Notes: generated from the letters alone by a model not told the origin. A stretch of DNA of 64,000 nucleotides from Methanolobus sp. (GCF_016278385.1 NZ_JADQBY010000002.1:1-64000); one strand, 5' to 3'. Counted from the stretch's first letter, positions 7,800 through 18,097 are shown. Numbers and translations: made by a program.

Positions 7800-9278
7800 T
7801 TATTCTTGTCCGAAGAAGGACCTTACCATCGGATGCATTTCCATCATCTGCTCAGATGCTATATCCTCATATAAACGATACACAATACTTACCGTAAGCA
7901 GAAGACCAGTACCACCTGCACCTCCAAGGGTACCAAGCAGACTTGCAACAAGCGTAAGGAAACCTATGAAAGCACCACCAATAACGGTTACTTTCGGGAT
8001 GTACCTTAACATTACTTTTTCAATACTTCCGACATTCCTTCTGAAACCCGGTATCTGCATACCGGAATTAAATATCTTTTGGGCTGTTGGTTTTGCACCC
8101 ATTCCTGTTGTCTCGATCCAGAACAGAGCAAAGATAATACCTCCAACAATAAGGAATAGAGCATCAGTCAGCACATGCAGCCCGATCTGCCAGAGAGCAG
8201 GCACGGGAGCACCATAGCTAGTGAATGATTCCCTTACAAGGGAAGGTATCCAGTCATATGGACTGTGGATCGGAGCCAGATAATACATAATACCATTGAT
8301 AGGGGATGAACCACTGAACTCACCAAGGAATGTTATTCCCTTACTACTCAGCAAAAGACCTATCATCTGGATATTAGCCTGCAATGCCCTTACAAGAATC
8401 ATTGGCAGGACTGAAGCGTATATAAGTTTGACAGGGAACTTACCCCTTGCACCCCTTACTGCACTGTGTGCCAGAGGAATCTCAATACGAGTACTTTCCA
8501 CATATACGACAAGCAAGAAAATTACTACTGTACTTACCAGTGCAAGAATTCCACCGCTTATCAGCATAAACATTATACCATCGCCAGAGAAGAGGAAATC
8601 TGCTTCCACATTCTGCAGGATGTATATCCATTTAGGGAAGAAACCGGTTGGTAGACCAGCTGAATTTGTTGTCCAGTTGAACAGACCTGTAACTATCTGC
8701 TGGGAAACACCGGCCACAATAAAAAGACCGACACCAGAACCGATACCCCATTTGGAGACAACCTCATCCATGAAGAGTACGAGTACGCCGCCTATACATA
8801 TCTGTATAAAGATTATAAATGTAACTACACCTAGACCGACACCTAAAGTCGATGCAAGAACTGCATCCGGCTGTATATAACCACCGGCTATTTGTGGCAG
8901 AGCCTCAAGTATTATCATTACAAAGACCATAAACTTCTGTGCACCCTGGAAGAATGCCTGATCTGACGGATTTGACATATCTAGTTTGATAACATCAGCA
9001 CCGACCAATAGTTGAAGAACAATGGACGCGGTAACAATAGGACCGATACCCAGAAGCATCAGAGAACCTGAAGCTCCGGCAAAAAATGCTCTATAGGACT
9101 CGAAAAGGTCAATCGAATCCGCTGACAATCCAAACAACGGTACATTTGCAAGTGCAAAATAAAGTACGAGAATGCCAAATGTCCACATTAATTTATTTTT
9201 AAAATGAACATGACCCTCTGGACTTGCAACCGCCGGCAATTTATTGAAAATTGGTTCCAAACTATCCTTAAGACTCAT
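7800..9278 (-). CDS. secY: preprotein translocase subunit SecY (Sec61 alpha)
   Basis: Pore-forming subunit of the Sec translocon. The 492 residues form ten predicted membrane spans. The N-terminal MSLKDSLEPIFNKLPAV, the lateral-gate and plug region near residues 60-100, and the cytosolic loop V-E-S-T-R-I-E-I-P-L are all present. The start at 9278 was chosen because GGGTGG lies 5 nt upstream; an open extension of 28 codons upstream has no family similarity. It is the first gene after a terminator and an internal promoter that separate it from rpl15. Confidence 0.96.
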   Translation of the reverse strand: MSLKDSLEPIFNKLPAVASPEGHVHFKNKLMWTFGILVLYFALANVPLFGLSADSIDLFESYRAFFAGASGSLMLLGIGPIVTASIVLQLLVGADVIKLDMSNPSDQAFFQGAQKFMVFVMIILEALPQIAGGYIQPDAVLASTLGVGLGVVTFIIFIQICIGGVLVLFMDEVVSKWGIGSGVGLFIVAGVSQQIVTGLFNWTTNSAGLPTGFFPKWIYILQNVEADFLFSGDGIMFMLISGGILALVSTVVIFLLVVYVESTRIEIPLAHSAVRGARGKFPVKLIYASVLPMILVRALQANIQMIGLLLSSKGITFLGEFSGSSPINGIMYYLAPIHSPYDWIPSLVRESFTSYGAPVPALWQIGLHVLTDALFLIVGGIIFALFWIETTGMGAKPTAQKIFNSGMQIPGFRRNVGSIEKVMLRYIPKVTVIGGAFIGFLTLVASLLGTLGGAGGTGLLLTVSIVYRLYEDIASEQMMEMHPMVRSFFGQE

Positions 9279-9319
9279 TAATTCCACCCTTTGAATGGAA
9301 AAATCCATGCAATTATTAG

Positions 9320-9360
9320 GTAAAGTAAACCTTAATGGGTTTAAACATTTATAAATATAC
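9320..9360 (-). promoter_or_regulatory. internal promoter for secY-adk-DUF106-cmk-cbf5-tRNA-Ser
   Basis: The 131-bp gap between rpl15 and secY is the only large gap in the block. On the minus strand it carries a strong TATA-like element (TATTTATAAA, 9349-9358). That would place a start about 25 bp downstream, near 9325-9330, and a leader of about 50 nt before secY. Confidence 0.55.
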
Positions 9361-9374
9361 ACCCTTTAATTGCA

Positions 9375-9413
9375 CAAATATAAAATAAAATAGGTAATGC
9401 CAAGTGGCATTAC
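9375..9413 (-). terminator. hairpin terminator after rpl15
   Basis: A perfect inverted repeat with 9-bp arms (GTAATGCCA at 9394-9402, TGGCATTAC at 9405-9413) overlaps the rpl15 stop codon. On the minus strand it is followed by a T-rich run (CTATTTTATTTTATATTTG). It probably ends or attenuates the 23-gene rpl3-rpl15 transcript. Confidence 0.65.
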
Positions 9414-9853
9414 TCATTTATCTCAGTGCAAGATCCACCTGCACCTTCGATCTTTTCCTTAGCACTGGCAGAGAATTCAGCTGCTGATATTGAAAGTTTC
9501 TTAGACACCTTACCGGATCCAAGTACCTTATCGATATCAAGGACAGAAAGGTCGATGACATATGTGCCATCCTGAAGTTCTGCGAAACCGTCTTCTACAA
9601 GCTGATCTGCAAGTTCATCAAGTTCACCGACGTTTACAATGGAAGTGTCATTTAAGACCTTCAATGGACGTGTAAATCCTCTCTGATGTCCACGGAAGTA
9701 TCCAAGTAACAGAGCACGGGTTGCATGGTGAGCATTTTCACCACATCTACCCCTACCACCACGGTTACCTGCACCACGTCTGTTCTTGGTTGTTCCGCCA
9801 CCACATGTGCGTGAACCTCTGAACTTCTTTGTGTTGGTTTTCTTAGATGTCAT
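9410..9853 (-). CDS. rpl15: 50S ribosomal protein L15 (uL15)
   Basis: Late-assembly large-subunit protein with a long glycine- and arginine-rich N-terminal tail ([20 protein letters not shown] at residues 17-36) that threads into 23S rRNA. A globular C-terminal domain (about 75-145) follows. The 147 residues are normal for archaea. Its stop codon lies inside a hairpin (9394-9413). It starts 4 bp after rpl30 with a GAGGTAAT ribosome-binding site. Confidence 0.96.
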   Translation of the reverse strand: MTSKKTNTKKFRGSRTCGGGTTKNRRGAGNRGGRGRCGENAHHATRALLLGYFRGHQRGFTRPLKVLNDTSIVNVGELDELADQLVEDGFAELQDGTYVIDLSVLDIDKVLGSGKVSKKLSISAAEFSASAKEKIEGAGGSCTEINE

Positions 9854-9857
9854 GGGA

Positions 9858-10319
9858 TTACCTCATTTTCTTCAACAACTTGTTGATGTCTTCACCATGG
9901 TTACCAAGTACACCGCCCTGCTGAACTGTCCTCTTCATTCCGGAGTGGCCTTTCCTTGGTGGGTGGAGCCTGAATACCGGCTTGAGTTTTGGAACATCTT
10001 TCAGAGTTGCGTTACCTTCACAGACAGCCTGTGCAAGAACCTTGATGGAATCATAGTCTGTGTTCTCAGCTATATATTCCTCGGTGAGCCTTACATCGCC
10101 TTCAAGTCTTCCACGGTTTGTAAGCATTTCTGCAAGTGTGTCAGCATCAATGATACCGTATGCCACGTAGTCCTTTACTTTCTGGATCATTCCTGCATTA
10201 TGAGGATTGTCATTAAGGAGAACACAGTGGTTCACTTTGTGCATACGAAGCATTTTAAGGGTATCCTTGATGGTACCCCTTACATTTACGTCTCCACGTA
10301 CTCTGACCAAAGCGTACAT
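9858..10319 (-). CDS. rpl30: 50S ribosomal protein L30 (uL30)
   Basis: A 153-residue archaeal uL30 that opens with Y-A-L-V-R-V-R-G and [10 protein letters not shown]. Its extended C-terminal half (from about residue 60) is absent from the roughly 60-residue bacterial protein. It binds 23S rRNA domain II. The ribosome-binding site AAGGAGG lies 6 nt before the ATG and overlaps the end of rps5. Confidence 0.96.
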   Translation of the reverse strand: MYALVRVRGDVNVRGTIKDTLKMLRMHKVNHCVLLNDNPHNAGMIQKVKDYVAYGIIDADTLAEMLTNRGRLEGDVRLTEEYIAENTDYDSIKVLAQAVCEGNATLKDVPKLKPVFRLHPPRKGHSGMKRTVQQGGVLGNHGEDINKLLKKMR

Positions 10320-10320
10320 T

Positions 10321-10956
10321 TTAAGCCTCCTTGTTCTCCAGATGCATTGGCATTCTTATAGTACCTGCATTTTCCAGTGCACTAAATGTAGCCTTTGCGA
10401 AGTTCAGGGTTGTCCTTGTGGTACCTTCTGTCCTTGTCCAGACATCCTTGATACCTGCCTTCTCAAGTACTTTTCTTGCAGTATCTCCTGCAGCAAGACC
10501 AAGTCCGCGAGGTGCTGGTTTCAGTTCGACAATGACACTGCCGGCCTTGCCACGTACCTCTGAAGGTACTGTGTGCTCAAGTCCGCATGCACATTCCCAT
10601 GAACCGCATCCGCGCTTTACCTTAATAATATTAATCTTAGCATTGCTGATAGCTTTCCTGATTGCCGGTCCTACCTGAACGTCCTTTGCCTGCCCAAGAC
10701 CGACAAAACCGTTTCCATTACCAACAATAACAGTTGCTCTGAACTTTACACGACGTCCAGAGTCAGTCATCCTCTGAACCATGTTGATATCGAGAACCTC
10801 ATCTTCAAGATCAGGTAACAGGATATCGATAATATTTGATTCCCTTATAGGAAGACCTGACTCGATAACCTCGTCCATGGAAGTAATCTGCCCTTCCCGA
10901 ACTAGTTTTCCAAGCCTTGTCTGTGGAACCCACTCTTCTTCATATTGATATGCCAT
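10321..10956 (-). CDS. rps5: 30S ribosomal protein S5 (uS5)
   Basis: uS5 forms part of the mRNA entry channel and influences decoding accuracy. The 211 residues show a dsRBD-like N-terminal domain ([13 protein letters not shown]-x-G-x-V-G-x-G, residues 68-90) and a C-terminal domain with the [18 protein letters not shown] segment. The length is typical for Euryarchaeota. It lies 8 bp after rpl18 and 1 bp before rpl30. Confidence 0.97.
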   Translation of the reverse strand: MAYQYEEEWVPQTRLGKLVREGQITSMDEVIESGLPIRESNIIDILLPDLEDEVLDINMVQRMTDSGRRVKFRATVIVGNGNGFVGLGQAKDVQVGPAIRKAISNAKINIIKVKRGCGSWECACGLEHTVPSEVRGKAGSVIVELKPAPRGLGLAAGDTARKVLEKAGIKDVWTRTEGTTRTTLNFAKATFSALENAGTIRMPMHLENKEA

Positions 10957-10964
10957 GTAATCAC

Positions 10965-11486
10965 CTAGTTGAACTCAGCAGAGATCTTTTCCTTAACTGC
11001 ATCAAACAGTTCAGGCAAATTTGAGCCTTCCATATACCCTGCTACGTGTTCTCCTCTTACTCTCTCATCTGAAGGAAGAACAGATGAGTCATGAGGAATC
11101 TCGAATCCTGCATCTACAATACCTTTCAAGGTTGCATACACACGTGATCCGGATGATGATGCCTGGAGCCCTATGTCAAGAACGCCGTAATCATATCCTT
11201 TGCTCAGTGCCCTGTAACCGAATAACAGTCCTGTAAGGTAGGCAGCTGTTGTGTTTCCTGTAGATGCATCGTATCCGTACTTCGCAAGTTCTTTTGAAAC
11301 TGCAGCTGAAAGGGTCACATCCCCTTCATGTTTTGGAGCTACAAGCTGGACCTGCATGTGCCTTGAGCTCTTGCGTACTACCACACGGTCTTCCTTTGAA
11401 AGAAGTAACCTCAATCTCTGGTGGTAATCAGTACGCCCTTCTCTTCGTCGCCTGAATGCGACTTTATATCTGGGTCCTGTTGCCAT
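10965..11486 (-). CDS. rpl18: 50S ribosomal protein L18 (uL18)
   Basis: 5S rRNA-binding protein of the central protuberance. The 173 residues match archaeal L18/eukaryotic L5: start [21 protein letters not shown], then R-L-L-L-S and V-R-K-S-S-R-H, and a conserved D-I-G-L-Q-A-S segment. It lies 2 bp downstream of rpl19e and 8 bp upstream of rps5, inside the long rpl3 operon. Confidence 0.97.
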   Translation of the reverse strand: MATGPRYKVAFRRRREGRTDYHQRLRLLLSKEDRVVVRKSSRHMQVQLVAPKHEGDVTLSAAVSKELAKYGYDASTGNTTAAYLTGLLFGYRALSKGYDYGVLDIGLQASSSGSRVYATLKGIVDAGFEIPHDSSVLPSDERVRGEHVAGYMEGSNLPELFDAVKEKISAEFN

Positions 11487-11488
11487 GA

Positions 11489-11947
11489 TTATTCCTCGTG
11501 CTTTATGAGTTTCTCTGACTCAAGATGTGCCTTAAGGTGAGCTACACTACGGTATTCTCCACCCTTTGCCTTACGGTATACTTTACAGTAAGTGGATCTG
11601 TCAAGTGAGCCATCTTCACGCATTTGTTTAAGTTCCTTCCTCAGAGCACGGATTTTCTTCATCCATTGCTCTTTGCGAGGGTTACGTGCGCCCTTTGTAC
11701 CTTTCCTCTTACCGTGTCCTTTACGGTGACCATACTTACGCTTAGCATCTCTTTCTCTTGCACGACCACGGCTTACTCCTTTAACCGGAATAGCTTTGAT
11801 ACTGCCAGCTGTTACAAGCTCACGTATGTCAGCTCTAGTGATAGCCACTGCAATGTCAGCTGCTGCTTCAGGGTCAAGCCAGACCCTGTGGAAGCCACAG
11901 CCCAATACTTCAGAAGCAATCCTTTTCTGGTTAGTCAGATCAGTCAT
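11489..11947 (-). CDS. rpl19e: 50S ribosomal protein L19e (eL19)
   Basis: A long helical protein found in archaea and eukaryotes that forms intersubunit contacts. The 152 residues have an N-terminal globular part ([12 protein letters not shown]), a basic linker ([20 protein letters not shown]) and a charged C-terminal helix. The ATG at 11947 has GGGGTGA 5 nt upstream; a GTG three codons earlier lies inside this Shine-Dalgarno and is less likely. It starts 1 bp after rpl32e ends. Confidence 0.96.
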   Translation of the reverse strand: MTDLTNQKRIASEVLGCGFHRVWLDPEAAADIAVAITRADIRELVTAGSIKAIPVKGVSRGRARERDAKRKYGHRKGHGKRKGTKGARNPRKEQWMKKIRALRKELKQMREDGSLDRSTYCKVYRKAKGGEYRSVAHLKAHLESEKLIKHEE

Positions 11948-11948
11948 C

Positions 11949-12338
11949 TTACTCACCCCTTGTCGGGTTGAGGACCTTTATTGAAAGCTCTGCAGCTTTT
12001 GCCTCAATGATTGCCTTCTTTCTTCCGCCAACCTTTGCAGATATTCTGATAGCTTCTTCAGTTGCTTTTACAGCGTCAAGTTGTCCAACTGTGCATACAA
12101 AGACTTCTGCATATCCAGATGGGTGTAAACCTTTTACAGCAGCAGGGCTTCCATAGCCCACCTGAGCAAGAGCACCTTTTGCTTTTATGTGCTTGCGCTG
12201 TTTACCCTGAAGACCTCTTGGACGCCTCCAGTTGGAATCCAGACGCTTGTACTTGTGACTATCTGTCCTCTTGAAATCAGGTTTTTTGTGCTTCTGGATT
12301 TTCCTTACCTTAAAAAGGCGTTTAATTTTGTCATCCAT
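11949..12338 (-). CDS. rpl32e: 50S ribosomal protein L32e (eL32)
   Basis: Archaeal/eukaryotic large-subunit protein. The 129 residues contain the hallmark F-K-R-x-D-S-H-K-Y-K-R-L and [12 protein letters not shown] motifs (residues 23-46), followed by V-G-Y-G-S-P and a compact C-terminal domain. It sits 9 bp downstream of rpl6 and just upstream of rpl19e, the usual archaeal insertion between L6 and L18. Confidence 0.96.
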   Translation of the reverse strand: MDDKIKRLFKVRKIQKHKKPDFKRTDSHKYKRLDSNWRRPRGLQGKQRKHIKAKGALAQVGYGSPAAVKGLHPSGYAEVFVCTVGQLDAVKATEEAIRISAKVGGRKKAIIEAKAAELSIKVLNPTRGE

Positions 12339-12347
12339 TCAAATCAC

Positions 12348-12881
12348 CTACACTATCTTCTCCACTATGTATATTCCGTCCTGGAATACACGCGGGTCGA
12401 ATCTCTTGATCCTGGTCGCCTGCTCAATGTTGGCTGCTGTTTGTCCGACATCCTCCTTGTTGATACCGGTAACAATTACCTCATCAGCTGTGGCCTTTAC
12501 CTTGGACTCACCAAGAATATTGGCAGACCTTGGTTTTTTCTCTCCAAGGAAATTGCTGATCGTTAACTTCTTTCCGTCAACCTTCAGTTGCATAGGAAAG
12601 TGAGCATAAACAACCTTCATACGATATTCGAATCCCTCGGCGACACCTTTTATCATGTTAGTAACATGTGATGCAAAGGTTCCGACCATTGCCTTCTGGG
12701 TCTTTTTCACGACTGACGAGTCCACAATGATCTCAGATCCTACAATCTCGATCTTAATACCAGGGTACCAGAAATTCCTTTCATTCTTGCCCTTTGGACC
12801 TGATGCTGTAAGGAGCTGGCCCTGTAATGTGACCGTCACACCTTCAGGGATTGGGATTATTTTCATTATTTCTTTTGCCAT
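12348..12881 (-). CDS. rpl6: 50S ribosomal protein L6 (uL6)
   Basis: uL6 lies near the sarcin-ricin loop and GTPase centre. It is built from two copies of the same fold, visible here as residues 1-85 and 90-177, and the 177 residues are a normal length. Recognisable motifs are I-P-I-P-E-G-V-T-V, the GPKG turn, and N-F-L-G-E-K in the second half. It is separated from rps8 by 15 bp. Confidence 0.96.
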   Translation of the reverse strand: MAKEIMKIIPIPEGVTVTLQGQLLTASGPKGKNERNFWYPGIKIEIVGSEIIVDSSVVKKTQKAMVGTFASHVTNMIKGVAEGFEYRMKVVYAHFPMQLKVDGKKLTISNFLGEKKPRSANILGESKVKATADEVIVTGINKEDVGQTAANIEQATRIKRFDPRVFQDGIYIVEKIV

Positions 12882-12896
12882 GCGACATCACATCCA

Positions 12897-13289
12897 TCAG
12901 TACACATATGCAAGTAACTGTCCACCAGTGTTATTCTCACGAGCTTCATACTGTGATACTACACCATATGAGGTTGTCAATATCAATGTTCCGAAGTTCT
13001 TTGCTGGAAGGAACTGCTTTTCCCATCTTTCGAAGTCTGCAGCACCCACTGAATAACGTGGTTTGATAGCACCACACTTGTTGATTCTACCAATAAGCTC
13101 TACCTTATAAATCCCGGCCTTACCATCTTCGACGAACTCAAATTCACCGACATAGCCACGGTCCTTCATTACTTTCAGGACAGTGCCGATAAGTTTTGAT
13201 GCGGGTTTAATGATACAGGAATCTTTACCAATTGCCTCTGCGTTCTTTATAGTAGACAAAGCATCTGCAAGCGGATCTAATAATACCAT
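12897..13289 (-). CDS. rps8: 30S ribosomal protein S8 (uS8)
   Basis: Primary 16S rRNA-binding protein of the central domain. The 130 residues open with [18 protein letters not shown] and end near [13 protein letters not shown]...GGQLLAYVY, as in archaeal S8. The start at 13289 is set by GAGGTGA 5 nt upstream; the frame stays open 27 codons further but that overlaps rps14 and is not conserved. In bacteria S8 represses the spc operon. I see no copy of its rRNA target in the leader here, but this was not tested computationally. Confidence 0.96.
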   Translation of the reverse strand: MVLLDPLADALSTIKNAEAIGKDSCIIKPASKLIGTVLKVMKDRGYVGEFEFVEDGKAGIYKVELIGRINKCGAIKPRYSVGAADFERWEKQFLPAKNFGTLILTTSYGVVSQYEARENNTGGQLLAYVY

Positions 13290-13299
13290 TTCTTTCACC

Positions 13300-13452
13300 T
13301 CACGTATACTTTTCAAATCCCATATCGTGGGCAACCTCACGGAAACAATGCCTGCAAAGGTAAATACCATATTTCCTTACAAGGCCTTGCTTTCTGCCAC
13401 ATCTCTTGCATTCACTTGCCCCTCTTCCAAAGCTCTTAGTGGTTTGAACCAT
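13300..13452 (-). CDS. rps14: 30S ribosomal protein S14, zinc-binding (uS14)
   Basis: A 50-codon gene between rps8 and rpl5, found by translating the gap: it begins [11 protein letters not shown] and ends G-F-E-K-Y-T. Cysteines 15, 18, 33 and 36 form the two CxxC pairs of the zinc-binding form of S14 (like yeast S29). The start codon follows the rpl5 stop codon directly, and GGAGGT lies 7 nt upstream within the end of rpl5. The product binds 16S rRNA in the head next to uS3 and uS10. Confidence 0.95.
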   Translation of the reverse strand: MVQTTKSFGRGASECKRCGRKQGLVRKYGIYLCRHCFREVAHDMGFEKYT

Positions 13453-13962
13453 TTATAATACCTCCACGGAGTATGTGTCTTTGAAGAAAGCAATTGTATC
13501 CTCTTTTGTGATCTTATGAGATGTAGGAATTTTTCTCTTGACTATCCTTCTTTTGTTGATCCTGTAACCTGGACGGTTGACAACAACGTTAACATCCATA
13601 CCAAAGATACCGATGTTAGGATCATATTTCATACCTGGGAAGTCAGTATGTTCCTCAATACCAAAGGCAACATTCCCGTACTTATCGAACTGGGATGATC
13701 TAAGTTTGCTCTCTACAATATCAAGTGTTGTCCTAAGGAACTCTTCTGCGCGGTCAGACCTGAGTGTGACCTTGCAACCAATTGGTTCATTTTTCTTGAT
13801 ACCAAATGCAGGGAGAGTTCTCTTTGAATAAGTCCTTACAACGGACTGTCCGGTAATCTCGCTAAGAATGCTTTCAGCATCTACAAGGTGCTGACCACTT
13901 TCTCCGACACCCATGTGAACAACCACCTTTTCAACAACAGGTGTTCTCATTGGATTACTCAA
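13453..13962 (-). CDS. rpl5: 50S ribosomal protein L5 (uL5)
   Basis: 5S rRNA-associated protein that touches P-site tRNA. The 169 residues include [26 protein letters not shown] and [10 protein letters not shown]. The start is probably the TTG at 13962, overlapping the end of rps4e by 8 bp with GAGGT just upstream. The ATG four codons later is the alternative. Overlap suggests translation coupled to rps4e. Confidence 0.95.
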   Translation of the reverse strand: MSNPMRTPVVEKVVVHMGVGESGQHLVDAESILSEITGQSVVRTYSKRTLPAFGIKKNEPIGCKVTLRSDRAEEFLRTTLDIVESKLRSSQFDKYGNVAFGIEEHTDFPGMKYDPNIGIFGMDVNVVVNRPGYRINKRRIVKRKIPTSHKITKEDTIAFFKDTYSVEVL

Positions 13963-14665
13963 CTACCTCACCACCTAGTTTTATTTCAGGTTCCTTCCTG
14001 CCTATGACAACAACGAACTCCTCGATGGTTTCAAACTCATAGTCACCGGTAATTGAAACTGTGTTGTGCTTGGAACTTCTGACAGTGTTGATCTCTTTGA
14101 TAGACCCAATTTCGCCAGTGTGCCTTCCACCAACTATCATAGCAAGGTTACCAACTTCATACCTGATGTGCTTAACAACATTCTTGTCAGGCAGTGAGAG
14201 GATGAGTGAATCCTTAGTCTTATAATCATTGGAACCCAGGAGGTTTGTACCATCATTAAGGTTGAGCTGCACTGCTCCGCCATTTAAGATTGTCTTACCA
14301 TCGATCCTGCAAAGTTTGTTTGCATTTATGTCTTCAAGCTTATGAACTTCAAGTCTTCCCTTACGGTCCAACAACATACGGTATGCTGCATTCTCAAGAG
14401 GGATTGTTATTACATCTAAAAGGCCTACAGGGAACCTGAGGTCTTTTCTGATAACTCCATCAACAAGTACATTGCCTTCTGAAAGAACGCGTTTTGCTTC
14501 TGCACGGGTGTCTACGATACCCAGCATATCCCTGAGAAGGACAACCAGAGGAATACTCTGCTGCTTGTTATGTGGACCCGGTCTTGTTGCTGTGACCCAT
14601 TTGTTGGATTTCTTTGATACCTGCCAGCTGTTAGGGACAGATATTCTTTTCTGATGTTTGCCCAC
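13955..14665 (-). CDS. rps4e: 30S ribosomal protein S4e (eS4)
   Basis: Archaeal/eukaryotic small-subunit protein unrelated to uS4. The 236 residues contain an S4-like RNA-binding region (about 40-100, [14 protein letters not shown]), a central eS4 domain, and a KOW motif near residue 170 ([14 protein letters not shown]). It lies 4 bp after rpl24 and overlaps rpl5. Confidence 0.96.
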   Translation of the reverse strand: MGKHQKRISVPNSWQVSKKSNKWVTATRPGPHNKQQSIPLVVLLRDMLGIVDTRAEAKRVLSEGNVLVDGVIRKDLRFPVGLLDVITIPLENAAYRMLLDRKGRLEVHKLEDINANKLCRIDGKTILNGGAVQLNLNDGTNLLGSNDYKTKDSLILSLPDKNVVKHIRYEVGNLAMIVGGRHTGEIGSIKEINTVRSSKHNTVSITGDYEFETIEEFVVVIGRKEPEIKLGGEVVE

Positions 14666-14669
14666 AAAA

Positions 14670-15023
14670 TCACCTGTTACTGATTACTTTTTCTCTGCGT
14701 TTGTCCTTCATTTCCAGGGTCATGATCATCACATTTGAAGGGTAGACTGGTCTTGCGACTTCCGTTCCGTCTGCTTTAGAAACGGTTACACCTTCTACAA
14801 CGATCGTTCCGTGCTTAAGTGAAATTGCTTCCACTATACCGGAAGTACCTGCATGATCTCCACGCATTACTTTTACGGTGTCACCAACAATTACATTAGC
14901 ACTGCGGGAACCGTATTTCTCCCGAAGATCCTTCGAAAGGGGACAACCCATGTACTTCTGTTTGATGTGCAGAGGAGCATTATATCTTGCTTTTCTCTGT
15001 TTTCTTGGTTGATTTGATACCAT
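14670..15023 (-). CDS. rpl24: 50S ribosomal protein L24 (uL24)
   Basis: Assembly initiator that binds the 5' end of 23S rRNA, near the exit tunnel. The 117 residues carry [12 protein letters not shown] and a KOW motif ([14 protein letters not shown], about residues 45-60). The ATG at 15023 has GAGGTG 5 nt upstream; a GTG two codons earlier lies inside that site. Located 9 bp after rpl14. Confidence 0.96.
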   Translation of the reverse strand: MVSNQPRKQRKARYNAPLHIKQKYMGCPLSKDLREKYGSRSANVIVGDTVKVMRGDHAGTSGIVEAISLKHGTIVVEGVTVSKADGTEVARPVYPSNVMIMTLEMKDKRREKVISNR

Positions 15024-15032
15024 TTTCACACC

Positions 15033-15431
15033 TCACACTACCGTAGATGCAGTTGTGCCGATCTTTGGGAACCTTTCTGCAGCTTCCCTGGCTACCGGAC
15101 CTTTAATGTCAGTTCCTTTTGGGATACCGTCTGCGTCAACAATGACAACTGCGTTATCTTCAAAGGAGACCCTTAAACCATCAGGACGGCGTAATTCCTG
15201 TTTCTGGCGTACGATAACTGCAAGAAGAATCTGCTTGCGCATTTCCGGAGTTCCTTTCTTCACGGAAACCACACACATATTACCTACACCAGCTCTAGGA
15301 TGTCTGTTCTTAACGCCTCTGTAGCCCTTTACGGAAATAATTTCAACTACACGTGCACCTGTATTGTCCACGCAGTCAATCTTAGCACCAGCATTGAGTG
15401 CACGTGGAACTGTGGATTTAATTCCCCTCAT
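15033..15431 (-). CDS. rpl14: 50S ribosomal protein L14 (uL14)
   Basis: uL14 contacts 16S rRNA at an intersubunit bridge. The 132 residues show [16 protein letters not shown] and [11 protein letters not shown] motifs. The start codon overlaps the rps17 stop codon (ATGA), a typical sign of coupled translation. Confidence 0.97.
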   Translation of the reverse strand: MRGIKSTVPRALNAGAKIDCVDNTGARVVEIISVKGYRGVKNRHPRAGVGNMCVVSVKKGTPEMRKQILLAVIVRQKQELRRPDGLRVSFEDNAVVIVDADGIPKGTDIKGPVAREAAERFPKIGTTASTVV

Positions 15432-15757
15432 TCCTGCGCCTCCGCTTTCACTACTACATAGGATTTAGTCTTACTAAGAGGTCTGCATTCAGCCACTGTA
15501 ACAACGTCCCCTACCTTTGCATCAATGCAGGGAGGATTGTGTGCGTGAATCTTAGATTGCCTCTTTTCATATCTCTGATATTTCTTAATTAGCATCTCAT
15601 GCCTACGCTGGATGACCACTGTCTTGTCCATTTTGTCGCTGACAACAGTCCCTACAAGGACCTGTCCACGAACAGGAAGTTCTCCATGGAAGGGACAATT
15701 GACATCGTCACACTCTTTTTCAGGAGCGGGGACATCCAATCCAATATCTTTAACCAT
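15428..15757 (-). CDS. rps17: 30S ribosomal protein S17 (uS17)
   Basis: Small OB-fold protein that binds the 5' domain of 16S rRNA. The 109 residues have an archaeal N-terminal extension with two cysteines ([10 protein letters not shown]), then [14 protein letters not shown] and H-A-H-N-P-P. It ends within the rpl14 start codon and begins 5 bp after the Rpp29 gene. Confidence 0.97.
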   Translation of the reverse strand: MVKDIGLDVPAPEKECDDVNCPFHGELPVRGQVLVGTVVSDKMDKTVVIQRRHEMLIKKYQRYEKRQSKIHAHNPPCIDAKVGDVVTVAECRPLSKTKSYVVVKAEAQE

Positions 15758-15762
15758 GATTA

Positions 15763-16074
15763 TTACCTCATGTGTATTTTTCTTATATTCTTTGTTCTGT
15801 TCTCAGGTTGTGAGAGCAGAAGGTTCCCATTCACTTTAACATACCTCTCAGCATGCTTACCGGATAATTGGGCCGGTATCTGAAACACAAAGGATGTACC
15901 CTTTTTCGGAATCTTTTTTTCAGTTCCGTCCTTTGTCTGAACAATTATCATGTTCTTTGTCTCGTCAACCACTTTGCCACATATATCGTTTAGTGTTGGA
16001 TTCGTAGCACCTATAATAGTTGCTCCTAATCCAATCAGTTCATGGAATACCAGTTTAGAAGGAGTGATCTCCAA
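15763..16074 (-). CDS. rnp1: ribonuclease P protein component 1 (Rpp29/Pop4)
   Basis: Protein subunit of archaeal RNase P, which trims the 5' leaders of tRNAs. The 103 residues form an Sm-like barrel. Recognisable segments are [20 protein letters not shown] and [12 protein letters not shown]. Its position between rpl29 and rps17 is the conserved archaeal location and links tRNA processing to ribosome synthesis. Confidence 0.95.
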   Translation of the reverse strand: MEITPSKLVFHELIGLGATIIGATNPTLNDICGKVVDETKNMIIVQTKDGTEKKIPKKGTSFVFQIPAQLSGKHAERYVKVNGNLLLSQPENRTKNIRKIHMR

Positions 16075-16075
16075 A

Positions 16076-16279
16076 TCAGATCTCCTTCATTTCCCTCTGG
16101 ATGGTCTTTATCCGGGCAATGGTTCTCCTGAGTTCGCCAATCCTACCGGGATTGTCAGGAGCTCCTCCCGCGGATGAAAGAGCACGCTCGCGAATGAGTT
16201 CAGCACCCATTTTATCGAGTTCGTCCATCCTTTCTTCAGGGGACATATCCCTTATCTCGTTCAGTCGAAGAATAGCCAT
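16076..16279 (-). CDS. rpl29: 50S ribosomal protein L29 (uL29)
   Basis: Small two-helix protein at the exit of the peptide tunnel, part of the docking site for SRP and chaperones. The 67 residues begin [17 protein letters not shown] and include the conserved [11 protein letters not shown]. It follows rps3 directly with no gap; GGAGGAGAAATA before the ATG lies within the end of rps3. Confidence 0.96.
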   Translation of the reverse strand: MAILRLNEIRDMSPEERMDELDKMGAELIRERALSSAGGAPDNPGRIGELRRTIARIKTIQREMKEI

Positions 16280-17206
16280 TTATTTCTCCTCCTTATGAAC
16301 ACGTGAGACTGGATGCCAGTAATCATAGCTGTCATGTTTATGCTGCCATACATCGTCAACCAGCCTGCGTTCTTCTCCGAGTCCTTCTGTAGGGACTGAA
16401 TCATCAGTAGCTGATACCTCTTCTGCACAGGATTCTTCTTCAACTTCCTCAGCTGAAGCTTCTTCAGTGACTCCTGTTTCTGCAACCTCTTCGGTAACTT
16501 CTACTATTTCCTCCTCATCTGCAACCTCGCCTTCTGATTTCTTGTCTACGAGTTCTGCGATATCAGCTTTTGCAGCTTCCGGTGCAACAGCTTCAACCAC
16601 TTCAGCCTCTACGACTTCTCTGATATCAAAGGCGTCAGGTAATGCTACACCAGGAGGAATGATTCTAACTTTGCAGCCAAGAGTTCCCAGCTTCTTTATA
16701 GCTGTTGCAAAACCCTCGTCTACCATATCATCAGCAGGTTTTCCAGCGTGCTTTATGTATCCGTCAACAAGTTTTTCAACCCTTGACCTTGCACCTGTCA
16801 ATTTACCTGAAATAACTATCTCACAGCCCAGTGCGCCTGAGTTCATAATAGCCCTAAGGGTATTATGACCGGCTTTCCTGAAATACCAGCCTCGTTCAAT
16901 TGAAGAGGCAAGGCGACTAGCCATCATCTGGGCATTAAGCTCTGGTCTTCTGACCTCCTGAGCATCTATCTGGGGGTTATCGATATCGTACATCCTGTCG
17001 ATGTCGCGTGTAAGTTTGCGGATAACCTTACCAGCTTTACCAATGACCATTCCTGGCTTTTCAGCGTATACAGTGATCTGAGTACCCATTGGAGTACGGT
17101 TGATCTCCATTCCGCCATAGCCTGCTTTGCTGAGCTGTTTTGCGAAATATTCGTCCATTGAAGCTTTAACGTAGCCTTCCTGAACGAATTTCTTCTCTAT
17201 TGCCAT
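16280..17206 (-). CDS. rps3: 30S ribosomal protein S3 (uS3) with acidic C-terminal extension
   Basis: Forms the mRNA entry site with uS4 and uS5 and has helicase-related residues. Residues 1-200 contain the KH domain ([14 protein letters not shown]) and the S3 C-terminal domain. The last 110 residues are very rich in Glu, Asp, Ala and Val, then end in a Trp/His/Lys/Arg tail. Bacterial S3 lacks this extension; acidic tails occur in methanosarcinal S3. Its ATG overlaps the rpl22 stop by one base (TAATG). Confidence 0.96.
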   Translation of the reverse strand: MAIEKKFVQEGYVKASMDEYFAKQLSKAGYGGMEINRTPMGTQITVYAEKPGMVIGKAGKVIRKLTRDIDRMYDIDNPQIDAQEVRRPELNAQMMASRLASSIERGWYFRKAGHNTLRAIMNSGALGCEIVISGKLTGARSRVEKLVDGYIKHAGKPADDMVDEGFATAIKKLGTLGCKVRIIPPGVALPDAFDIREVVEAEVVEAVAPEAAKADIAELVDKKSEGEVADEEEIVEVTEEVAETGVTEEASAEEVEEESCAEEVSATDDSVPTEGLGEERRLVDDVWQHKHDSYDYWHPVSRVHKEEK

Positions 17207-17661
17207 TAGCGCACCTCATTCAAAATAATCTCAATGTTCACAGTTTCTGTGTTCTTGGGACTTCCACGTCCACGAGCTCTTGGCCTCATGCCATGAATCA
17301 CGCGTCCGCGCTTTGAAGCAACATGTGCAATAAACATGTGCTCAGGGTTGAGTCCCTTGTATTCAGCATTGTTTCTGGCATTCTCAAGAATCTTGAGGAA
17401 AGCCTCAGCAACCTTCACAGGGTATCTACCGTTTGCCATTGGACCTTTTCTGTGCCCTGAACCATCACTGTGCCTCTTGAAAGGTACTGCCTGTTTCATT
17501 ATCACGACATCTTCAAGGTACTTCTGTGCTACAGTGGTACGCATGCCTTTGATCGCTTTACCAAGTTCGCGTGACTTCTTCGGAGAGATATGAAGTTCAG
17601 CACCCATAGCTTTTGAACTTGCTTTTGGGTCCATTTCAATAGAATATCCAATTCTTGCCAT
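17206..17661 (-). CDS. rpl22: 50S ribosomal protein L22 (uL22)
   Basis: Binds all 23S rRNA domains and lines the peptide exit tunnel with uL4. The 151 residues have the archaeal pattern [12 protein letters not shown]-x-D-x-S-G-H-R-K-G and the tunnel loop region [12 protein letters not shown]. It overlaps rps3 by one base and lies 8 bp after rps19. Confidence 0.97.
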   Translation of the reverse strand: MARIGYSIEMDPKASSKAMGAELHISPKKSRELGKAIKGMRTTVAQKYLEDVVIMKQAVPFKRHSDGSGHRKGPMANGRYPVKVAEAFLKILENARNNAEYKGLNPEHMFIAHVASKRGRVIHGMRPRARGRGSPKNTETVNIEIILNEVR

Positions 17662-17669
17662 AATCTCAC

Positions 17670-18083
17670 CTACTTAAGTGGCACGAACTTACTTGAACGG
17701 GTTGCTCCTACACCAGCGCTTCCGTGGGAAACTTTTGGCCTGGTTGGGGAGAACTCTCCGAACCTGTGTCCGATCATTTCAGGCTGAATCTCAAATGCCA
17801 CAAATGACTTGCCGTTATATACTTCTACATTTTTGCCGACCATTTCAGGGAATATAATAATATCCCTGTAGTGGGTCCTCAAATTGTCCCTACCATCTCT
17901 GAGCTGTTGAACAACGTTCTTCCTGCCTTCTGTATAGCCCCTCTTAAGAGTGCGGCGTTCACGTGCAGGCAACATCTCAACAAACCCATCATTGCCAATG
18001 GCCTGGAGTTCTGCTACCGTTTTACCACGGTAGGTATATTCACCTTTTCGTTTTGGTAATCTGGATGATGTTTTCTTTGCCAT
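17670..18083 (-). CDS. rps19: 30S ribosomal protein S19 (uS19)
   Basis: uS19 sits at the top of the head near uS13 and the A-site finger. The 137 residues include the archaeal N-terminal extension ([12 protein letters not shown]), then [16 protein letters not shown] and the conserved [11 protein letters not shown]. It lies 14 bp after rpl2. Confidence 0.97.
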   Translation of the reverse strand: MAKKTSSRLPKRKGEYTYRGKTVAELQAIGNDGFVEMLPARERRTLKRGYTEGRKNVVQQLRDGRDNLRTHYRDIIIFPEMVGKNVEVYNGKSFVAFEIQPEMIGHRFGEFSPTRPKVSHGSAGVGATRSSKFVPLK

Positions 18084-18097
18084 GTAATAACCTCCGG

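Noticed and set aside
14472-14654. Short plus-strand frames throughout 1-20,850
   Set aside because: They are antisense shadows of highly conserved ribosomal protein genes.
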